The notes: generated from the letters alone by a model not told the origin. 64,000 nt of DNA from Muribaculaceae bacterium (GCA_022484565.1 JAKVKZ010000002.1:1-64000); one strand, 5' to 3'. Counted from the first letter of the stretch, positions 36,933 to 46,809 are shown. A program made the numbers and translations.

Positions 36933-36945
36933 AGATTAAGACGGA

Positions 36946-37836
36946 TTATTTTGCAGTCTTTTCAGGTGGCGGAAGTGGAGGATTGCTGCCATCGGAGTTG
37001 TCGGGCGGAGGGAATTTGGGCCAATGGCTCTTTGAAAGCGGAAGCGTGTAGAAAATAGAGAAAGTGCCATAGACACGCGAACCACGAGCGCCATATCCCG
37101 GAATGTACCAAGGAGACGAATTGTAATTGTCCTTGCACTTGAACATCATTCGATAGCGCACAGACCAACCCATGGAAACATTTCCGATGATTTTTGCGCG
37201 GACCGCAAACAACAATTCGCCCCACAAAGCGTGGGAATGCTGATTAGTGATGTCGAAAGTGCCAGTCTCATTCCAATAGCCTGCCGTAGGCGTGATATTG
37301 GTGATGTCGTAGGTGAACTTGGAATAGCCAAGCCGGAATCCGAACATTGCCTTGTAATCGGGAATCTTTGAGTAGAGGAAATTATAGTTGGCACCAATTT
37401 TGGCATAAGGAGTGAGAGAAGTCTTGTAAGTGAAGTTCATGTCCTCCGGGGAACTGTTGGCACGGCCCATACCAATTTCGACAGTAGGGAACAAACGGTT
37501 CCAAAGGCTGATTTCAGCAGAGAAATCCACACCTCCATAAGATTGCTTGAAAGCCTGCAAAATAGGGTCGAAAACGTTAACTCCAATAGTGATACCGCTC
37601 ATCAAAGGATAGATGACGCGTTTGGCACGCTGCAAAGAGTCGGCACGCAAAGCGGAATCAGAGGGGACGGTGTCGCCAGTGACGAAAGAGTGGAAAAAAC
37701 CGCCCTTTTTCTTTTCAGGAGGCAGAATCTTGTTAGTGGTTGGAGTGACAGGCGAAATGTGCCTTTCCTGCGCAAAAGCCGCAGAAGAAGAAAGAATCAG
37801 AACAGACAATATGGAGAAAAACAGACTTCGCATCAT
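36946..37836 (-). CDS. DUF6048-family outer membrane protein
   Basis: A 296-residue protein with a signal peptide (MMRSLFFSILSVLILSSSAAFA) and a beta-barrel-like body (SGITIGVNVFDPIL, GGVDFSAEISLWNRLFPTVEIGMGRA, GSRVYGTFSIFYTLPL), with a proline-rich C-terminal tail. It matches my memory of DUF6048, a Bacteroidetes-only family always found beside DUF6452, as here, where the two genes overlap by 4 nt. The function of the pair is unknown; an envelope role is likely. Confidence 0.75.
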   Translation of the reverse strand: MMRSLFFSILSVLILSSSAAFAQERHISPVTPTTNKILPPEKKKGGFFHSFVTGDTVPSDSALRADSLQRAKRVIYPLMSGITIGVNVFDPILQAFKQSYGGVDFSAEISLWNRLFPTVEIGMGRANSSPEDMNFTYKTSLTPYAKIGANYNFLYSKIPDYKAMFGFRLGYSKFTYDITNITPTAGYWNETGTFDITNQHSHALWGELLFAVRAKIIGNVSMGWSVRYRMMFKCKDNYNSSPWYIPGYGARGSRVYGTFSIFYTLPLSKSHWPKFPPPDNSDGSNPPLPPPEKTAK

Positions 37837-38327
37837 TCCTTCATAAATATTTTGATAGACTCAACATCAACATTGGTGAACTTGGTGGCAGTGAAAACCA
37901 CAGAATCCACACGATGGGTGGTGCATGAAAAATCTTTCAGATCGAAATTATACATTGCTCCACATTCTGCGGAAACAAAATAAGGATAAGGCGTGTAATT
38001 GACAGTGAGAGTGTCGTTAACGCCATTAAACGAAGATTTGTTGTATTGCAGAACGAATTTAGAAGTCGTGGCTGAAGAGCGGAGCGGCAGATAAACCTTA
38101 GATACACTGCTCTCATTGTCGAGAATGAGAGAGTCGCCAGGCGCACCGATGCCGAAAACAGTGAGCGAATCAAGCGATTGCGATGATTTTGCGGAACTTG
38201 AATAAAAGCCAGCCAAAGGCACACTGCTTTTGTTGTCGAGACAGTCGCCAGTGTTGCAGGCCTGCACAGCAACAATAAGGATAGCTGCGGCAGCAAAAAA
38301 AGCAATATAATTCAGAATTTTCCCCAT
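37833..38327 (-). CDS. DUF6452-family lipoprotein
   Basis: A 164-residue lipoprotein: hydrophobic N terminus and lipobox ending at C24 (AVQAC). The mature part starts NTGDCLDNKSSVPLAGFYS and is rich in beta strands. It overlaps the nitroreductase gene by 16 nt and DUF6048 by 4 nt, so translation is coupled. In this phylum DUF6452 and DUF6048 genes are conserved neighbours and may form a small outer membrane complex. No activity can be named. Confidence 0.72.
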   Translation of the reverse strand: MGKILNYIAFFAAAAILIVAVQACNTGDCLDNKSSVPLAGFYSSSAKSSQSLDSLTVFGIGAPGDSLILDNESSVSKVYLPLRSSATTSKFVLQYNKSSFNGVNDTLTVNYTPYPYFVSAECGAMYNFDLKDFSCTTHRVDSVVFTATKFTNVDVESIKIFMKE

Positions 38328-38845
38328 TTCACAATATCTTCAATCTGTTTGCGCGTTTTCTCAGGTTCTGAATCGGCAGGATAGCCGATTGGAATGACAA
38401 CGATTGGTTCCCAACCTTCGGGAATGTCAAGACCCTTAATCAAAATTGATTTCTGGAAGTTGCATACCCAGCAAGTGGCAAGCTTCAATGATGTGGCTGC
38501 GAGGCAAATGTGCTCGACAGCTATAGCGACATCAATATCAGTAGCGTCCTTGTCATCATAGTCGCGGTGCCAAGCCTCATTGTGGTTGCCGACGGCGATA
38601 ATGAAAGTAGAAGCAGTGCATATCCAAGAGCGGTTGTAACACCCATAAACCACTTTGCAAAGTTCAGGAGAATCGATAACCAAAAACTTATAAGGTTGGC
38701 GATTGCAGGCCGAAGGGGCGACGCGGGCAGTTTCGAGAACTGCATTAATCACATCGCGGCTGACGGGAGCATCGCTGAAATTGCGGCATGAATAGCGGCG
38801 GTTGACAAGCTCAAAGAAATCAGGATAATCTATGTTTTGATTCAT
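38312..38845 (-). CDS. Nitroreductase family protein
   Basis: A 177-residue FMN-binding oxidoreductase. The N-terminal RRYSCRNFSDAPVSRD and RVAPSACNRQPYKFLVID segments bind the FMN phosphate and ring, and the C-terminal GYPADSEPEKTRK motif closes the fold. Members reduce nitro compounds, quinones or flavins with NAD(P)H. It is the third gene in the DUF4199-GT2 operon, 13 nt after the glycosyltransferase. The natural substrate is unknown. Confidence 0.88.
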   Translation of the reverse strand: MNQNIDYPDFFELVNRRYSCRNFSDAPVSRDVINAVLETARVAPSACNRQPYKFLVIDSPELCKVVYGCYNRSWICTASTFIIAVGNHNEAWHRDYDDKDATDIDVAIAVEHICLAATSLKLATCWVCNFQKSILIKGLDIPEGWEPIVVIPIGYPADSEPEKTRKQIEDIVKWGKF

Positions 38846-38858
38846 AAAGCCAAAAAAA

Positions 38859-39809
38859 TTAGATTTCTTCCTCTACTTCATAATGATTACGCTCAGGAGC
38901 ATTACGCGCGATAAGTTCTCCGACAAATCCCGCCAAGAACAGCTGCGTACCGATAATCATTGCGGTGAGAGCCAGATAGAAATAAGGCGACTGCGTGACG
39001 AGCGAATAATGGACGCCTATGTGGAGATAATAAAGTTTGGTGGCTCCGACAATGATGATGGAAATCAGACCAAGCAGAAACATTAGGCTGCCAAGAAGAC
39101 CAAAGAAATGCATTGGCTTGACACCGAACTTTGATTGAAACCAAAGAGTGCCGAGGTCGAGATAACCATTGACGAAACGGCTCATGCCGAACTTGCTGAC
39201 ACCATATTTGCGAGGCTGATGCTTGACAACTTTCTCGCCAATATTGGTGAAGCCAGCATTCTTAGCAATGTAAGGTATGTAGCGGTGCATGTCGCCATAC
39301 ACCTCAATATGCTTAACGACTGATTTTCGATAAGCTTTAAGACCACAGTTGAAATCGTGAAGATGAATTCCGCTCAGACGGCGCGCCGTGGCGTTGAACA
39401 GTTTGCTCGGAAGGTTCTTGCTCAAAATAGGGTCGTAACGCTTCTTTTTCCAGCCCGACACGAGGTCGTAGCCGTCATTTTTTATCATGTGGTAAAGGCT
39501 GGGTATTTCATCAGGAGAATCCTGCAAATCAGCATCCATAGTGATGACCACATCGCCCTCGACACGGCGGAAACCAGTGTTGAGAGCAGGAGACTTGCCA
39601 TAATTACGGCGGAAACAAATACCCTTTACGCATGGATTCTTCTGCTGAAGCTGCTTGATAATCTCCCAAGAATTGTCGGTACTACCGTCGTTAACGAAGA
39701 GAATCTCATAGGAAAAACCGTTCTCCTCCATGACGCGCTTAATCCACGCTTCAAGTTCGGGCAACGATTCAGCCTCATTATATAATGGCACAACAATCGA
39801 AATATCCAT
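38859..39809 (-). CDS. Family 2 glycosyltransferase, polyprenyl-phosphate type
   Basis: A 316-residue membrane enzyme. The GT-A domain has IVVPLYNEAESL, LFVNDGSTDNSW and the metal-binding D-x-D in VITMDADLQDSP. Two C-terminal membrane helices (about 240-300) fit DPM1/GtrB-like enzymes that load a sugar onto a polyprenyl phosphate on the cytoplasmic side. The start at 39809 (MDISIVVPL) is preferred over a TTG two codons upstream. It follows the DUF4199 gene by 33 nt. Such a lipid-linked sugar is the donor type used by GT-C enzymes like those at 6453-13364. Confidence 0.88.
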   Translation of the reverse strand: MDISIVVPLYNEAESLPELEAWIKRVMEENGFSYEILFVNDGSTDNSWEIIKQLQQKNPCVKGICFRRNYGKSPALNTGFRRVEGDVVITMDADLQDSPDEIPSLYHMIKNDGYDLVSGWKKKRYDPILSKNLPSKLFNATARRLSGIHLHDFNCGLKAYRKSVVKHIEVYGDMHRYIPYIAKNAGFTNIGEKVVKHQPRKYGVSKFGMSRFVNGYLDLGTLWFQSKFGVKPMHFFGLLGSLMFLLGLISIIIVGATKLYYLHIGVHYSLVTQSPYFYLALTAMIIGTQLFLAGFVGELIARNAPERNHYEVEEEI

Positions 39810-39842
39810 TGACAAATATGATAATTAATATATAATCAAAAA

Positions 39843-40373
39843 TTACTTAACCTTCCACATCCGCACCATTCCTGAAATGAAGATTGAAATCAGAGAGCCG
39901 ATAAAAGTAGTGACCCAAATCATGTTGAAAACGAACTGAATAGGGGTAGGCAGCATCTTCTGCTGAATGGCCATTGAAAGCATCTTAGTGATTTCAGAAT
40001 TTTTCAATTCCGGCATCGACTGGTAAGTGTGCAGAGCGAAGTTCGCCTGCTCATAGATGAACCCGGGCTTGAGATACTGGAGGCAAATGTAGGTGGTGAC
40101 ACCGCAAATCAGCGAGCCGTAGAGGAACAGAAGGATACCGAGCATCCAAAGGCTTGAAAAGCTTGATGTGCCCGCTTCCTGCACATAACACCGGCGAAGA
40201 TACACATAAGCCAGTCCGGGCAACGAGAGCAGCAGAATGAATGAGAGCAACATGAGAAGAGGCGATTGGGCACCGTAGAACAGGCATATAGCCATCACCG
40301 ACATGACAATGCCGAAAGGCAGGCCATTCTCGGCTCCACGCTTATAAATCGACTTCAATTCAAATTCAGGCAT
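39843..40373 (-). CDS. DUF4199 membrane protein
   Basis: A 176-residue protein with four predicted membrane helices and an N terminus MPEFELKSIYKRGAENGLPFG typical of DUF4199. In many Bacteroidetes it is encoded directly before a GtrB-like glycosyltransferase, as here, but its function is unknown. First gene of the operon; a -7 box (TAACTTTGC, minus strand, 40403-40395) is suitably placed. Confidence 0.82.
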   Translation of the reverse strand: MPEFELKSIYKRGAENGLPFGIVMSVMAICLFYGAQSPLLMLLSFILLLSLPGLAYVYLRRCYVQEAGTSSFSSLWMLGILLFLYGSLICGVTTYICLQYLKPGFIYEQANFALHTYQSMPELKNSEITKMLSMAIQQKMLPTPIQFVFNMIWVTTFIGSLISIFISGMVRMWKVK

Positions 40374-40421
40374 AAAGAGAATGCTATATTTTGTGCAAAG
40401 TTACCTCAAAAGAGTGAGAAA

Positions 40422-40462
40422 AAAAAACGGCATGACTGAAAAGTGATGACACGCCGTTTTTT
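40422..40462 (-). terminator. Terminator after the GH13 gene
   Basis: AAAAAACGGC (40422-40431) and GCCGTTTTTT (40453-40462) form a perfect 10-bp stem, with a T run on the minus strand. It separates the glucan operon from the DUF4199 operon. Confidence 0.85.
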
Positions 40463-40485
40463 ATGCGTAATGCGCGCGGACTTGC

Positions 40486-42348
40486 CTATTGCCAATAAGG
40501 AAGCACAAAAACCGCGCGTGCAGGGAAAGTCATGGAGGCATCAATTGAAACAGGTTTGTCTGAAAGGACATCAATGGAATGGAAACCGACAGGCATTATT
40601 TCGCTGTAAATGCTCATGTCGGCAGTGACAGGCTTGTCGTTGCCGTTCATTATGACAGTTACAGTTCTGCCTTGGTAGCTGCGTTGATAGACGTAAAGTC
40701 CATTTGTGGGCATAAAGTGCACCAGTTTGCCCTTTGCTATGACATCGTTGCCTTCAGTCTTCCTCCAATTGGCGAGGCGACTGAAGAAATCGACTGCCTC
40801 ATTCTGGATGGCAGAGCGTCCGGCAGCTGAAAATTCATTATTGGTATCGCCTGCAAAACCACCCGGAACATCACGGCGGACATCACCATCGGATTTGGAG
40901 TGATTGCCATTCATAAGCAATTCCGTGCCATAATATACTTGAGGAATGCCTCGTGAAGTCAGCAGGAAAGTGATGGCCTGTTTCCATGAGCCGAGGTCGG
41001 TAGGCATCGACTTAAGGAAGCGGTCGGAATCGTGATTATCGAGGAAAGTGAGCACATGCTGCGGATCCTCGTAAAGATAATCAAGCGAAAGGCGGTTGTA
41101 AACGTCATTGAGACCGTCTGAGAAGCCTGTATTGCTTGTGAAAGCCTTTGAAGCGAGCAACATTGTGGGGAAATCCATCACTGTGGTAAGTCCAGTGTCG
41201 CAAATACGATTAATGCGGCTGTGCTTTTGCCAGAACGCAGTGCTTGCAGCATCGGAAAACCAACATTCGCCAACAACATTGTAGCCCGGGTACTCCTTAT
41301 CGACTGCCTTGAGCCATTCAGCCATTGGCTTGATGTCGGCATAAGGATAAGTGTCCATGCGAATACCGTCGATATGCGAAAATTCAATCCACCAAATCGA
41401 GTTTTGGATTAGATAGCGCATGAGGTGAGGATTATTCTGATTCAAATCAGGCATTGCCTTTACAAACCAGCCTTTAATAGAGCGGTCGAGGTCGTGATGG
41501 CTTGCGTATGGGTCACTGACCGTGGAAAGACGGAAATTAGTAGTCACATTGCCTTCGGGGAAATTGAGCCAATCGTGCGAAGGAAGGTCGCGAAGCCATT
41601 CGTGCTCGCTGCCGCAATGGTTGAAAATCATGTCCATCACCACCTTCAATCCGCGATTATGGGCCTTGCTGATAAGGTCGCGATACTGAATGTTAGTTCC
41701 AAGACGCGGGTCAACGCGGTAATAATCAGTAGTGGCATAGCCATGATAAGAGCCATCGGGCATGTCATTCTCGAGGACTGGATTAAGCCAGATAGTGGTG
41801 ACACCGAGGCTGTCGATATAGCCGAGATGCTGCGAGATACCAATCAAGTCGCCACCATGACGCGCATTGGGATTTTTACGGTCAACAGTTGCCTGAAAAC
41901 GCATGGATTTCACCACATCATTGCTGGCATCGCCATTGGCAAACCTGTCGGGCATTATAAGATAAAGCACATCGGAAGCATCGAATGTGGAATGCTGCGT
42001 GCCATCACGCTGCTGCAATTCGTAGGCGAAACTGAATGATTTGCCTTTACCTTTCAGGTCAACTTTGAATTTGCCGGCCTTGGTGCCTTGGGCAATATTG
42101 AGATAAAGGAACAGATAGTTTGGACTGTCGAGACGTGCAACGCTGTCGATGGTAACGCCATCGTAAACTATCGTAGGCACAGCATCGCGTATGCCGTCGG
42201 CATGGAGCATAAGCTGAAGATGCGAATCAGCCATGCCAGTCCACCAAAATGGAGGCTGCACCTTCACGTTGGTTGACTTTGCGCCATAGGCTGCACTGAT
42301 GGAGGCAGCGAACAAAAAAGCCAAAAATAATGCAAATGTTTTTCTCAT
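40486..42348 (-). CDS. GH13 alpha-amylase family enzyme, SusA/neopullulanase-like
   Basis: A 620-residue exported enzyme. Signal peptide at 1-22, an N-terminal cyclomaltodextrinase-type beta domain to about 120, then the GH13 barrel: VMDMIFNHCG, nucleophile D332 in DGIRMDTY, acid/base E361 in VGECWF, and D440 in FLDNHDSD. The order and the HGGDLIGISQHLGYID segment match SusA-type periplasmic neopullulanases that cut maltooligosaccharides. It lies 24 nt downstream of a six-hairpin glycosidase, and the two probably degrade alpha-glucans together. No SusCD adjoins. Confidence 0.92.
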   Translation of the reverse strand: MRKTFALFLAFLFAASISAAYGAKSTNVKVQPPFWWTGMADSHLQLMLHADGIRDAVPTIVYDGVTIDSVARLDSPNYLFLYLNIAQGTKAGKFKVDLKGKGKSFSFAYELQQRDGTQHSTFDASDVLYLIMPDRFANGDASNDVVKSMRFQATVDRKNPNARHGGDLIGISQHLGYIDSLGVTTIWLNPVLENDMPDGSYHGYATTDYYRVDPRLGTNIQYRDLISKAHNRGLKVVMDMIFNHCGSEHEWLRDLPSHDWLNFPEGNVTTNFRLSTVSDPYASHHDLDRSIKGWFVKAMPDLNQNNPHLMRYLIQNSIWWIEFSHIDGIRMDTYPYADIKPMAEWLKAVDKEYPGYNVVGECWFSDAASTAFWQKHSRINRICDTGLTTVMDFPTMLLASKAFTSNTGFSDGLNDVYNRLSLDYLYEDPQHVLTFLDNHDSDRFLKSMPTDLGSWKQAITFLLTSRGIPQVYYGTELLMNGNHSKSDGDVRRDVPGGFAGDTNNEFSAAGRSAIQNEAVDFFSRLANWRKTEGNDVIAKGKLVHFMPTNGLYVYQRSYQGRTVTVIMNGNDKPVTADMSIYSEIMPVGFHSIDVLSDKPVSIDASMTFPARAVFVLPYWQ

Positions 42349-42372
42349 AAAATTAAGCGAATCGAGTTAATA

Positions 42373-45039
42373 TTATTTTTTCTTGATAAGGCGGACATAA
42401 TCAATCAAGGCAGTGTTGGTGGTGCCGTTCATGTTGATGTTCTGTGGAGTCACATACTTGATTTCAAGATTATTCTTGCCACGCACAAGTTCAACAATAA
42501 GCATATTGCTGAAGCCAGTGTTGAGCCACTCACCACTTCCGCGTTGAGGCATCACAATCGCTCCCTGCAAGTGACCGTTGGCAAAAAGTGAACGGATGGC
42601 GCAGCAATTGTCGGTGTTGATCGGGCCACAACCGTTGGCATAACGCACATCGACGAAATAAGAGCCGGGCTGGTCAACAATGACAGGAATGTTGATGTCG
42701 GTGTTCTTTGAAGTGGATATTTCAACAAAATTCTTTGATTTCGGACCTTTGATGAAATTAGTGCCGGCAACGGCAACCTTTTCGCACTGATAAATCTTCA
42801 TGGCATCGGCAGGAATGATTTCATGAGGACGTGCCATGAAGCCGCTCCATTGCTTATTCTGCGGAACGAGGAAAATGCGCGTGTAATTGCTGAAATCGTC
42901 GAGGACAAAATGAGGACTGTCGATATCCTGCTTCATTTCGCCATTGATGAACATGGAATATTTTGCACCGTCAACATAATTGGCGATATTGCCGTTCTTA
43001 CCGTTCCAAGCGATGGAAGGAGTGAGAGGCATGTCGCTGACAGGCATCAGATTCATAGCCTGCGACATGCTCTTGCCGTTCTTCAGCTTAATCACAATAT
43101 TGTGATTGCCTGAATTGTTTGCAGGGAAGAAATTATCCTCACATTCCTTGCCGTCGATAGTCATCACATCAATGTCGTTACCAGAACCTTGAATTGTGAT
43201 ATTCAGCACTGAATTGCGATATTTGAATCCTGTAATAGTCTTTTTGCCGGCAAGGCAAGTGGGGACAAAAGGATTGAACTCAATGCCGTTGGTCTTAAAG
43301 TCCATTCCGGCATAAAGGCGGAAAATCATAGCCACATTACCGGCAGCGCTCCATAGTTGGCGGTCGTTGTTGACGGCTGAGCCACGATAATCGCCAGTGG
43401 AAGCCACAAGAAGTTCCTTGTTGGTCCCGAAAAAGGCGGCTGCACGGTACATGGCACCAAGACCGCGACGGACAGCATTCTCATTGCCCGCTTTAGCTGC
43501 GGCAAGATTCCAGAAAGCCTGAACGAAAGGCCATACGGCATCGTTGTGATATGGCTTTATGTTCTGTTGACGAGGAAAAATGGCAGGAATGCCGTAAGGG
43601 GTGAAAGGAGTGTTCTCAATCAGTTTCTCAGCCCTGTCATCATCGGCAATGTTCCAAATCACGCTAAGAGCCTGACCGAGATTATCGATGCCGGGAGATT
43701 GAACAGGATAAGCGCCACCATAGAGAAATTCACTGTAATAGCCTTTATCCTCACGCCAGAGATTTTGATTTAAAGCATCCTTAATATGATCGCCAAGTTC
43801 GGAATAATTGTTCTTTATCCCAAGTTCATCGCCCATTTCACCAAGAATGTAATAGGCATTAGCAAAAACCACATTTGTGCCGAGGCACATCGATTCAAAA
43901 ATGTCCTTTGGTTGCATCCATTTGGCATACGACTGTTCGCGCCAGTCGAGGAACGACTGCTCGCCGTGCATAAGTCCGAGATACCTGTCCCACACAACAT
44001 TACGGTCGTCGTCGATACTTGCCTTGATGACATTGAAAGCATAATGCAGCCAATTCTTATCGCCAGTGACTTTATATATTTCCCATGCAGCAGTGGCCCA
44101 AACCTCGCGGTCGCTTGAAATTGGCCAAGAACCGCCAGTACCGGTGTCCTGAATGATTCGCCCATTTTTCACCTTCGCTTTAAGGCTATTCATTGAGCGG
44201 GTAGGATTAAGGAAGGCAAGAGAAAGATATTCAGAATACGACACGTCGCGCGTCCAAACTCCATCCCAGCTTGAGCCGGCACGGAAAGTGCCATCAGGGC
44301 GATAATCCTTGATGATATTGTCGATTGACATGTTGTAGAGAGCATCGATTAGAGTCTGGTCGGAAGAATATTGCGGATAATCCTTGCTTGGCGCATTTAT
44401 TTTCCACGACAGGTTGCCGTCGGCCTTTTCAGCCGGAGGATTAAGAAGCATAGTTATCTCGTAGATTCCAGCCTTTGCAGTGGGGTGCAACTTCATCGGG
44501 TCGGTGTGATAGAGATTGTCGAAATCCCACGTCATAGGGGCAGCACTTCCAGCAATCCAAACGCCCTTAAATTCTTCCTTGAAAATGGAATCGCCTGTGG
44601 CAGTGACATAATAGCCTTTATCGGCAAAACTTTTCAGAACAGGCGACAAATCAACGCGAAGAGTCCATGGAGTGTTGTGCGCAAGAGGCTTGGCATTGGT
44701 GGAAGGCCTTTTTTGAGGAACACCAACTTTAATTATTGAATCAGTACCGACCACCGCGAAATGCGATTGACCGACAAGCAGTTCATTGTCGCGCGAATTG
44801 AACGATAAGCGGAACTCAATAACAGGAGAGAAAGCAGCATCGGCAGGCGACACATAATTGCTTTTAATTTCGGTGGGCGACACAGCAGTCGCGACGAATT
44901 TTCCCTGAATCACACTGTCGCCAGTAACGGTATAGAATTCGTTCTGTGAAATCACGTTATTGCTCATTTGTTTTTCGCCACAACTTGCAAAGAGAAAAGA
45001 AGCAGTGACAAATATCGCTAATTTTAAAGAAATCCTCAT
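42373..45039 (-). CDS. Six-hairpin (alpha/alpha barrel) glycosidase lipoprotein
   Basis: An 888-residue lipoprotein (lipobox FASC, C20). After a beta-rich N-terminal part, residues 230-620 look like an (alpha/alpha)6 barrel: DGVWTRDVSYSEYLSLAF, REVWATAAWEIYKVTGD, DWREQSYAKWMQP and YHNDAVWPFVQAFWNLAA. These fit the trehalase/MGH1-like clan. The C-terminal 250 residues look like a carbohydrate-binding sandwich. It is the first gene of a two-gene operon with the SusA-like GH13, which points to an alpha-glucan substrate; the exact linkage is unknown. Confidence 0.75.
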   Translation of the reverse strand: MRISLKLAIFVTASFLFASCGEKQMSNNVISQNEFYTVTGDSVIQGKFVATAVSPTEIKSNYVSPADAAFSPVIEFRLSFNSRDNELLVGQSHFAVVGTDSIIKVGVPQKRPSTNAKPLAHNTPWTLRVDLSPVLKSFADKGYYVTATGDSIFKEEFKGVWIAGSAAPMTWDFDNLYHTDPMKLHPTAKAGIYEITMLLNPPAEKADGNLSWKINAPSKDYPQYSSDQTLIDALYNMSIDNIIKDYRPDGTFRAGSSWDGVWTRDVSYSEYLSLAFLNPTRSMNSLKAKVKNGRIIQDTGTGGSWPISSDREVWATAAWEIYKVTGDKNWLHYAFNVIKASIDDDRNVVWDRYLGLMHGEQSFLDWREQSYAKWMQPKDIFESMCLGTNVVFANAYYILGEMGDELGIKNNYSELGDHIKDALNQNLWREDKGYYSEFLYGGAYPVQSPGIDNLGQALSVIWNIADDDRAEKLIENTPFTPYGIPAIFPRQQNIKPYHNDAVWPFVQAFWNLAAAKAGNENAVRRGLGAMYRAAAFFGTNKELLVASTGDYRGSAVNNDRQLWSAAGNVAMIFRLYAGMDFKTNGIEFNPFVPTCLAGKKTITGFKYRNSVLNITIQGSGNDIDVMTIDGKECEDNFFPANNSGNHNIVIKLKNGKSMSQAMNLMPVSDMPLTPSIAWNGKNGNIANYVDGAKYSMFINGEMKQDIDSPHFVLDDFSNYTRIFLVPQNKQWSGFMARPHEIIPADAMKIYQCEKVAVAGTNFIKGPKSKNFVEISTSKNTDINIPVIVDQPGSYFVDVRYANGCGPINTDNCCAIRSLFANGHLQGAIVMPQRGSGEWLNTGFSNMLIVELVRGKNNLEIKYVTPQNINMNGTTNTALIDYVRLIKKK

Positions 45040-45115
45040 GATAATGGATGATTAGTTATCAACTTGCAAAATAAGCATATTTTTTTCGGTTTGAAAGGAT
45101 AAACGGTGCTGATTT

Positions 45116-45328
45116 ATGATATTTTTTCATTTAGTGAATACATATCTGAAAATCAATAAAATTGAAGTCAGTAATAAATTATTTCGGGCTATATCAAAAA
45201 AAATGTTGAAAAAATTTGGTGAAATGAAAATAAAGGTTTATTTTTGGGATAGCAAAATCAAAAAACATGCTTTAAAACATGAAATAAACAAGATTTTTAT
45301 TGAATTAGGAATATATATGTTTTTATAG
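45116..45328 (+). CDS. Doubtful 70-residue Lys/Ile-rich protein
   Basis: A frame starting MIFFHLVNTYLKINKIEVSN. It has no recognised domain and its makeup follows the local AT richness. The only support is the intrinsic terminator 16 nt after its stop, which shows that something on this strand is transcribed here. A small RNA is an equal alternative, and no good promoter is visible. Confidence 0.25.
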   Translation: MIFFHLVNTYLKINKIEVSNKLFRAISKKMLKKFGEMKIKVYFWDSKIKKHALKHEINKIFIELGIYMFL

Positions 45329-45343
45329 ATTGTAGATTTTAAG

Positions 45344-45373
45344 AAGCCGCTGTCGTGAGACAATGGCTTTTTT
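45344..45373 (+). terminator. Intrinsic terminator in an orphan region
   Basis: AAGCC-GC-TGTC, loop GTGA, GACA-AT-GGCTT and a T run. It cannot serve the minus-strand gene at 42373-45039, which starts upstream of it. Confidence 0.65.
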
Positions 45374-45487
45374 CTTTAATGGCGACAATTGCGGAGGCAA
45401 AAGAATCTCGGGACATAAATTAAAAGCGCAATTTATTTCATTTTGCGCTCATCTTGCAGTATCTTTGTGAAAAACTATGATTTGATT

Positions 45488-46723
45488 ATGGAAATATCGC
45501 TAAAGGAGTTCATGGCATCACAGCCCAACAATCCCAATGTGACAGAATCGGATAAGTATTATTTGCTGCTTGCCAACAGATTGTGCAAAATTTGGGACAA
45601 TGCGCGGATACTTCTCAACGTGGGTGATGATACGCGGAAGCGGGTAGTGCTTGCAGTGACAGGATATTATCAGGATATAATAGCCGATGCAGGTGTGTGG
45701 CGGTCGTTTTCAACGATGTGCCAGCAACTTTATGGCCGTCCTGTACCTATTTACGACCGCCCAGAAGATTACATCGACAGCGAATTGAACGAGATAGACG
45801 TGAGGTTCATAATGTGGTACGTGCTCGAATGCTATTGTGCGGAGAACGGGACAATATCGCCCTACGATGAGGATTTGCTGGGACTTTCGCATAAATTCTT
45901 CAATGTGCTTGATGCGGTGTATGATGACGCACCCACACCAGTGGAATATAATATGATTATGGATGTGGAGCTTGACGATTCAGAGCAAACCAAGCAAATC
46001 TACGACCTTTCATATTGGCTTTTTTGGAATTGCTATTTTCTGCGTCCTGCAGCCATGCCAACACTTCAGCGGGCCGCAGTGGAAGCACATAAGATTATTC
46101 ATGAACATCCCGAGCGCAGTGATGCCGAGCCATTGCTGCTGGAACTGAATGAAAGAATCATGAGCGAGAATCCTACAGGGCCGCTTTCATTGAGCCTCGG
46201 TGAATGGATTGAAATGATAGTGAACAATAAAATGCCGCAATTCGCGGAGGAGGAATTCAAGGGCGAGCCTCATAAATTTTATGCTGCCCTTACACATGCC
46301 ACTGGCGGAATTCCGATAGCGTTCTGCGACAGCTACGAGGCACTTGAGGATTTTGTGAGCAACGCACTTGGATGGGGAACAAACAAGGAAGGACATCTGC
46401 CACAAATGAAGAAATTCAGCAATTTTGTGCTTTATGCCGATCCCAAGAAAGGACTGCTGATAGCGCATGATGTGGCGCAATTCATCAAGCATCCCGACAA
46501 TCCAGCATACGATGCCGAAAAGGCAAAGACAGCAGGACATTCAATGCTGACGCGCCAAGGGGTGTGCCCGATTGATCTTGTGAAATACGTGTTCGAGAAT
46601 GGATATGCACCTGATGTGCGCATGCCATTTGAGAGCGATGACACAGGAAAATCGAGCATTCTCAACGACCATTGGGATTTCTTCGCAAGGCTTTATCTGC
46701 AATCGTTCTACCAGCCCGATTGA
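45488..46723 (+). CDS. DUF3843-family protein
   Basis: A 411-residue cytoplasmic, acidic protein (MEISLKEFMASQPNNPNVTESDKYYLLLANRL) that fits DUF3843, a Bacteroidales family of unknown function. The N-terminal 200 residues are helical; the C-terminal 150 look alpha/beta (FSNFVLYADPKKGLLIAHDVAQFIKHPDNPAYD). The start at 45488 lies 20 nt after the -7 box TATCTTTGT; the in-frame codon at 45443 is upstream of that box. It precedes the tubulin/actin-like operon by 130 bp, on the same strand. Confidence 0.7.
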   Translation: MEISLKEFMASQPNNPNVTESDKYYLLLANRLCKIWDNARILLNVGDDTRKRVVLAVTGYYQDIIADAGVWRSFSTMCQQLYGRPVPIYDRPEDYIDSELNEIDVRFIMWYVLECYCAENGTISPYDEDLLGLSHKFFNVLDAVYDDAPTPVEYNMIMDVELDDSEQTKQIYDLSYWLFWNCYFLRPAAMPTLQRAAVEAHKIIHEHPERSDAEPLLLELNERIMSENPTGPLSLSLGEWIEMIVNNKMPQFAEEEFKGEPHKFYAALTHATGGIPIAFCDSYEALEDFVSNALGWGTNKEGHLPQMKKFSNFVLYADPKKGLLIAHDVAQFIKHPDNPAYDAEKAKTAGHSMLTRQGVCPIDLVKYVFENGYAPDVRMPFESDDTGKSSILNDHWDFFARLYLQSFYQPD

Positions 46724-46809
46724 GAGGATTTTGGGCAGAGTAATCCGGTGAATGATGAAATATGCTTAAATATTTTCAGAAAGCCTATCGATACGAAGAT
46801 TATTCTAAT

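Larger units (their letters stand above)
45040..45487. other. AT-rich divergent region with an orphan terminator
   Basis: About 450 bp between the glycosidase and the DUF3843 gene. It holds a doubtful small frame (45116-45328), a plus-strand terminator (45344-45373) and the -7 box of the DUF3843 gene (TATCTTTGT, 45460-45468). Confidence 0.4.
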
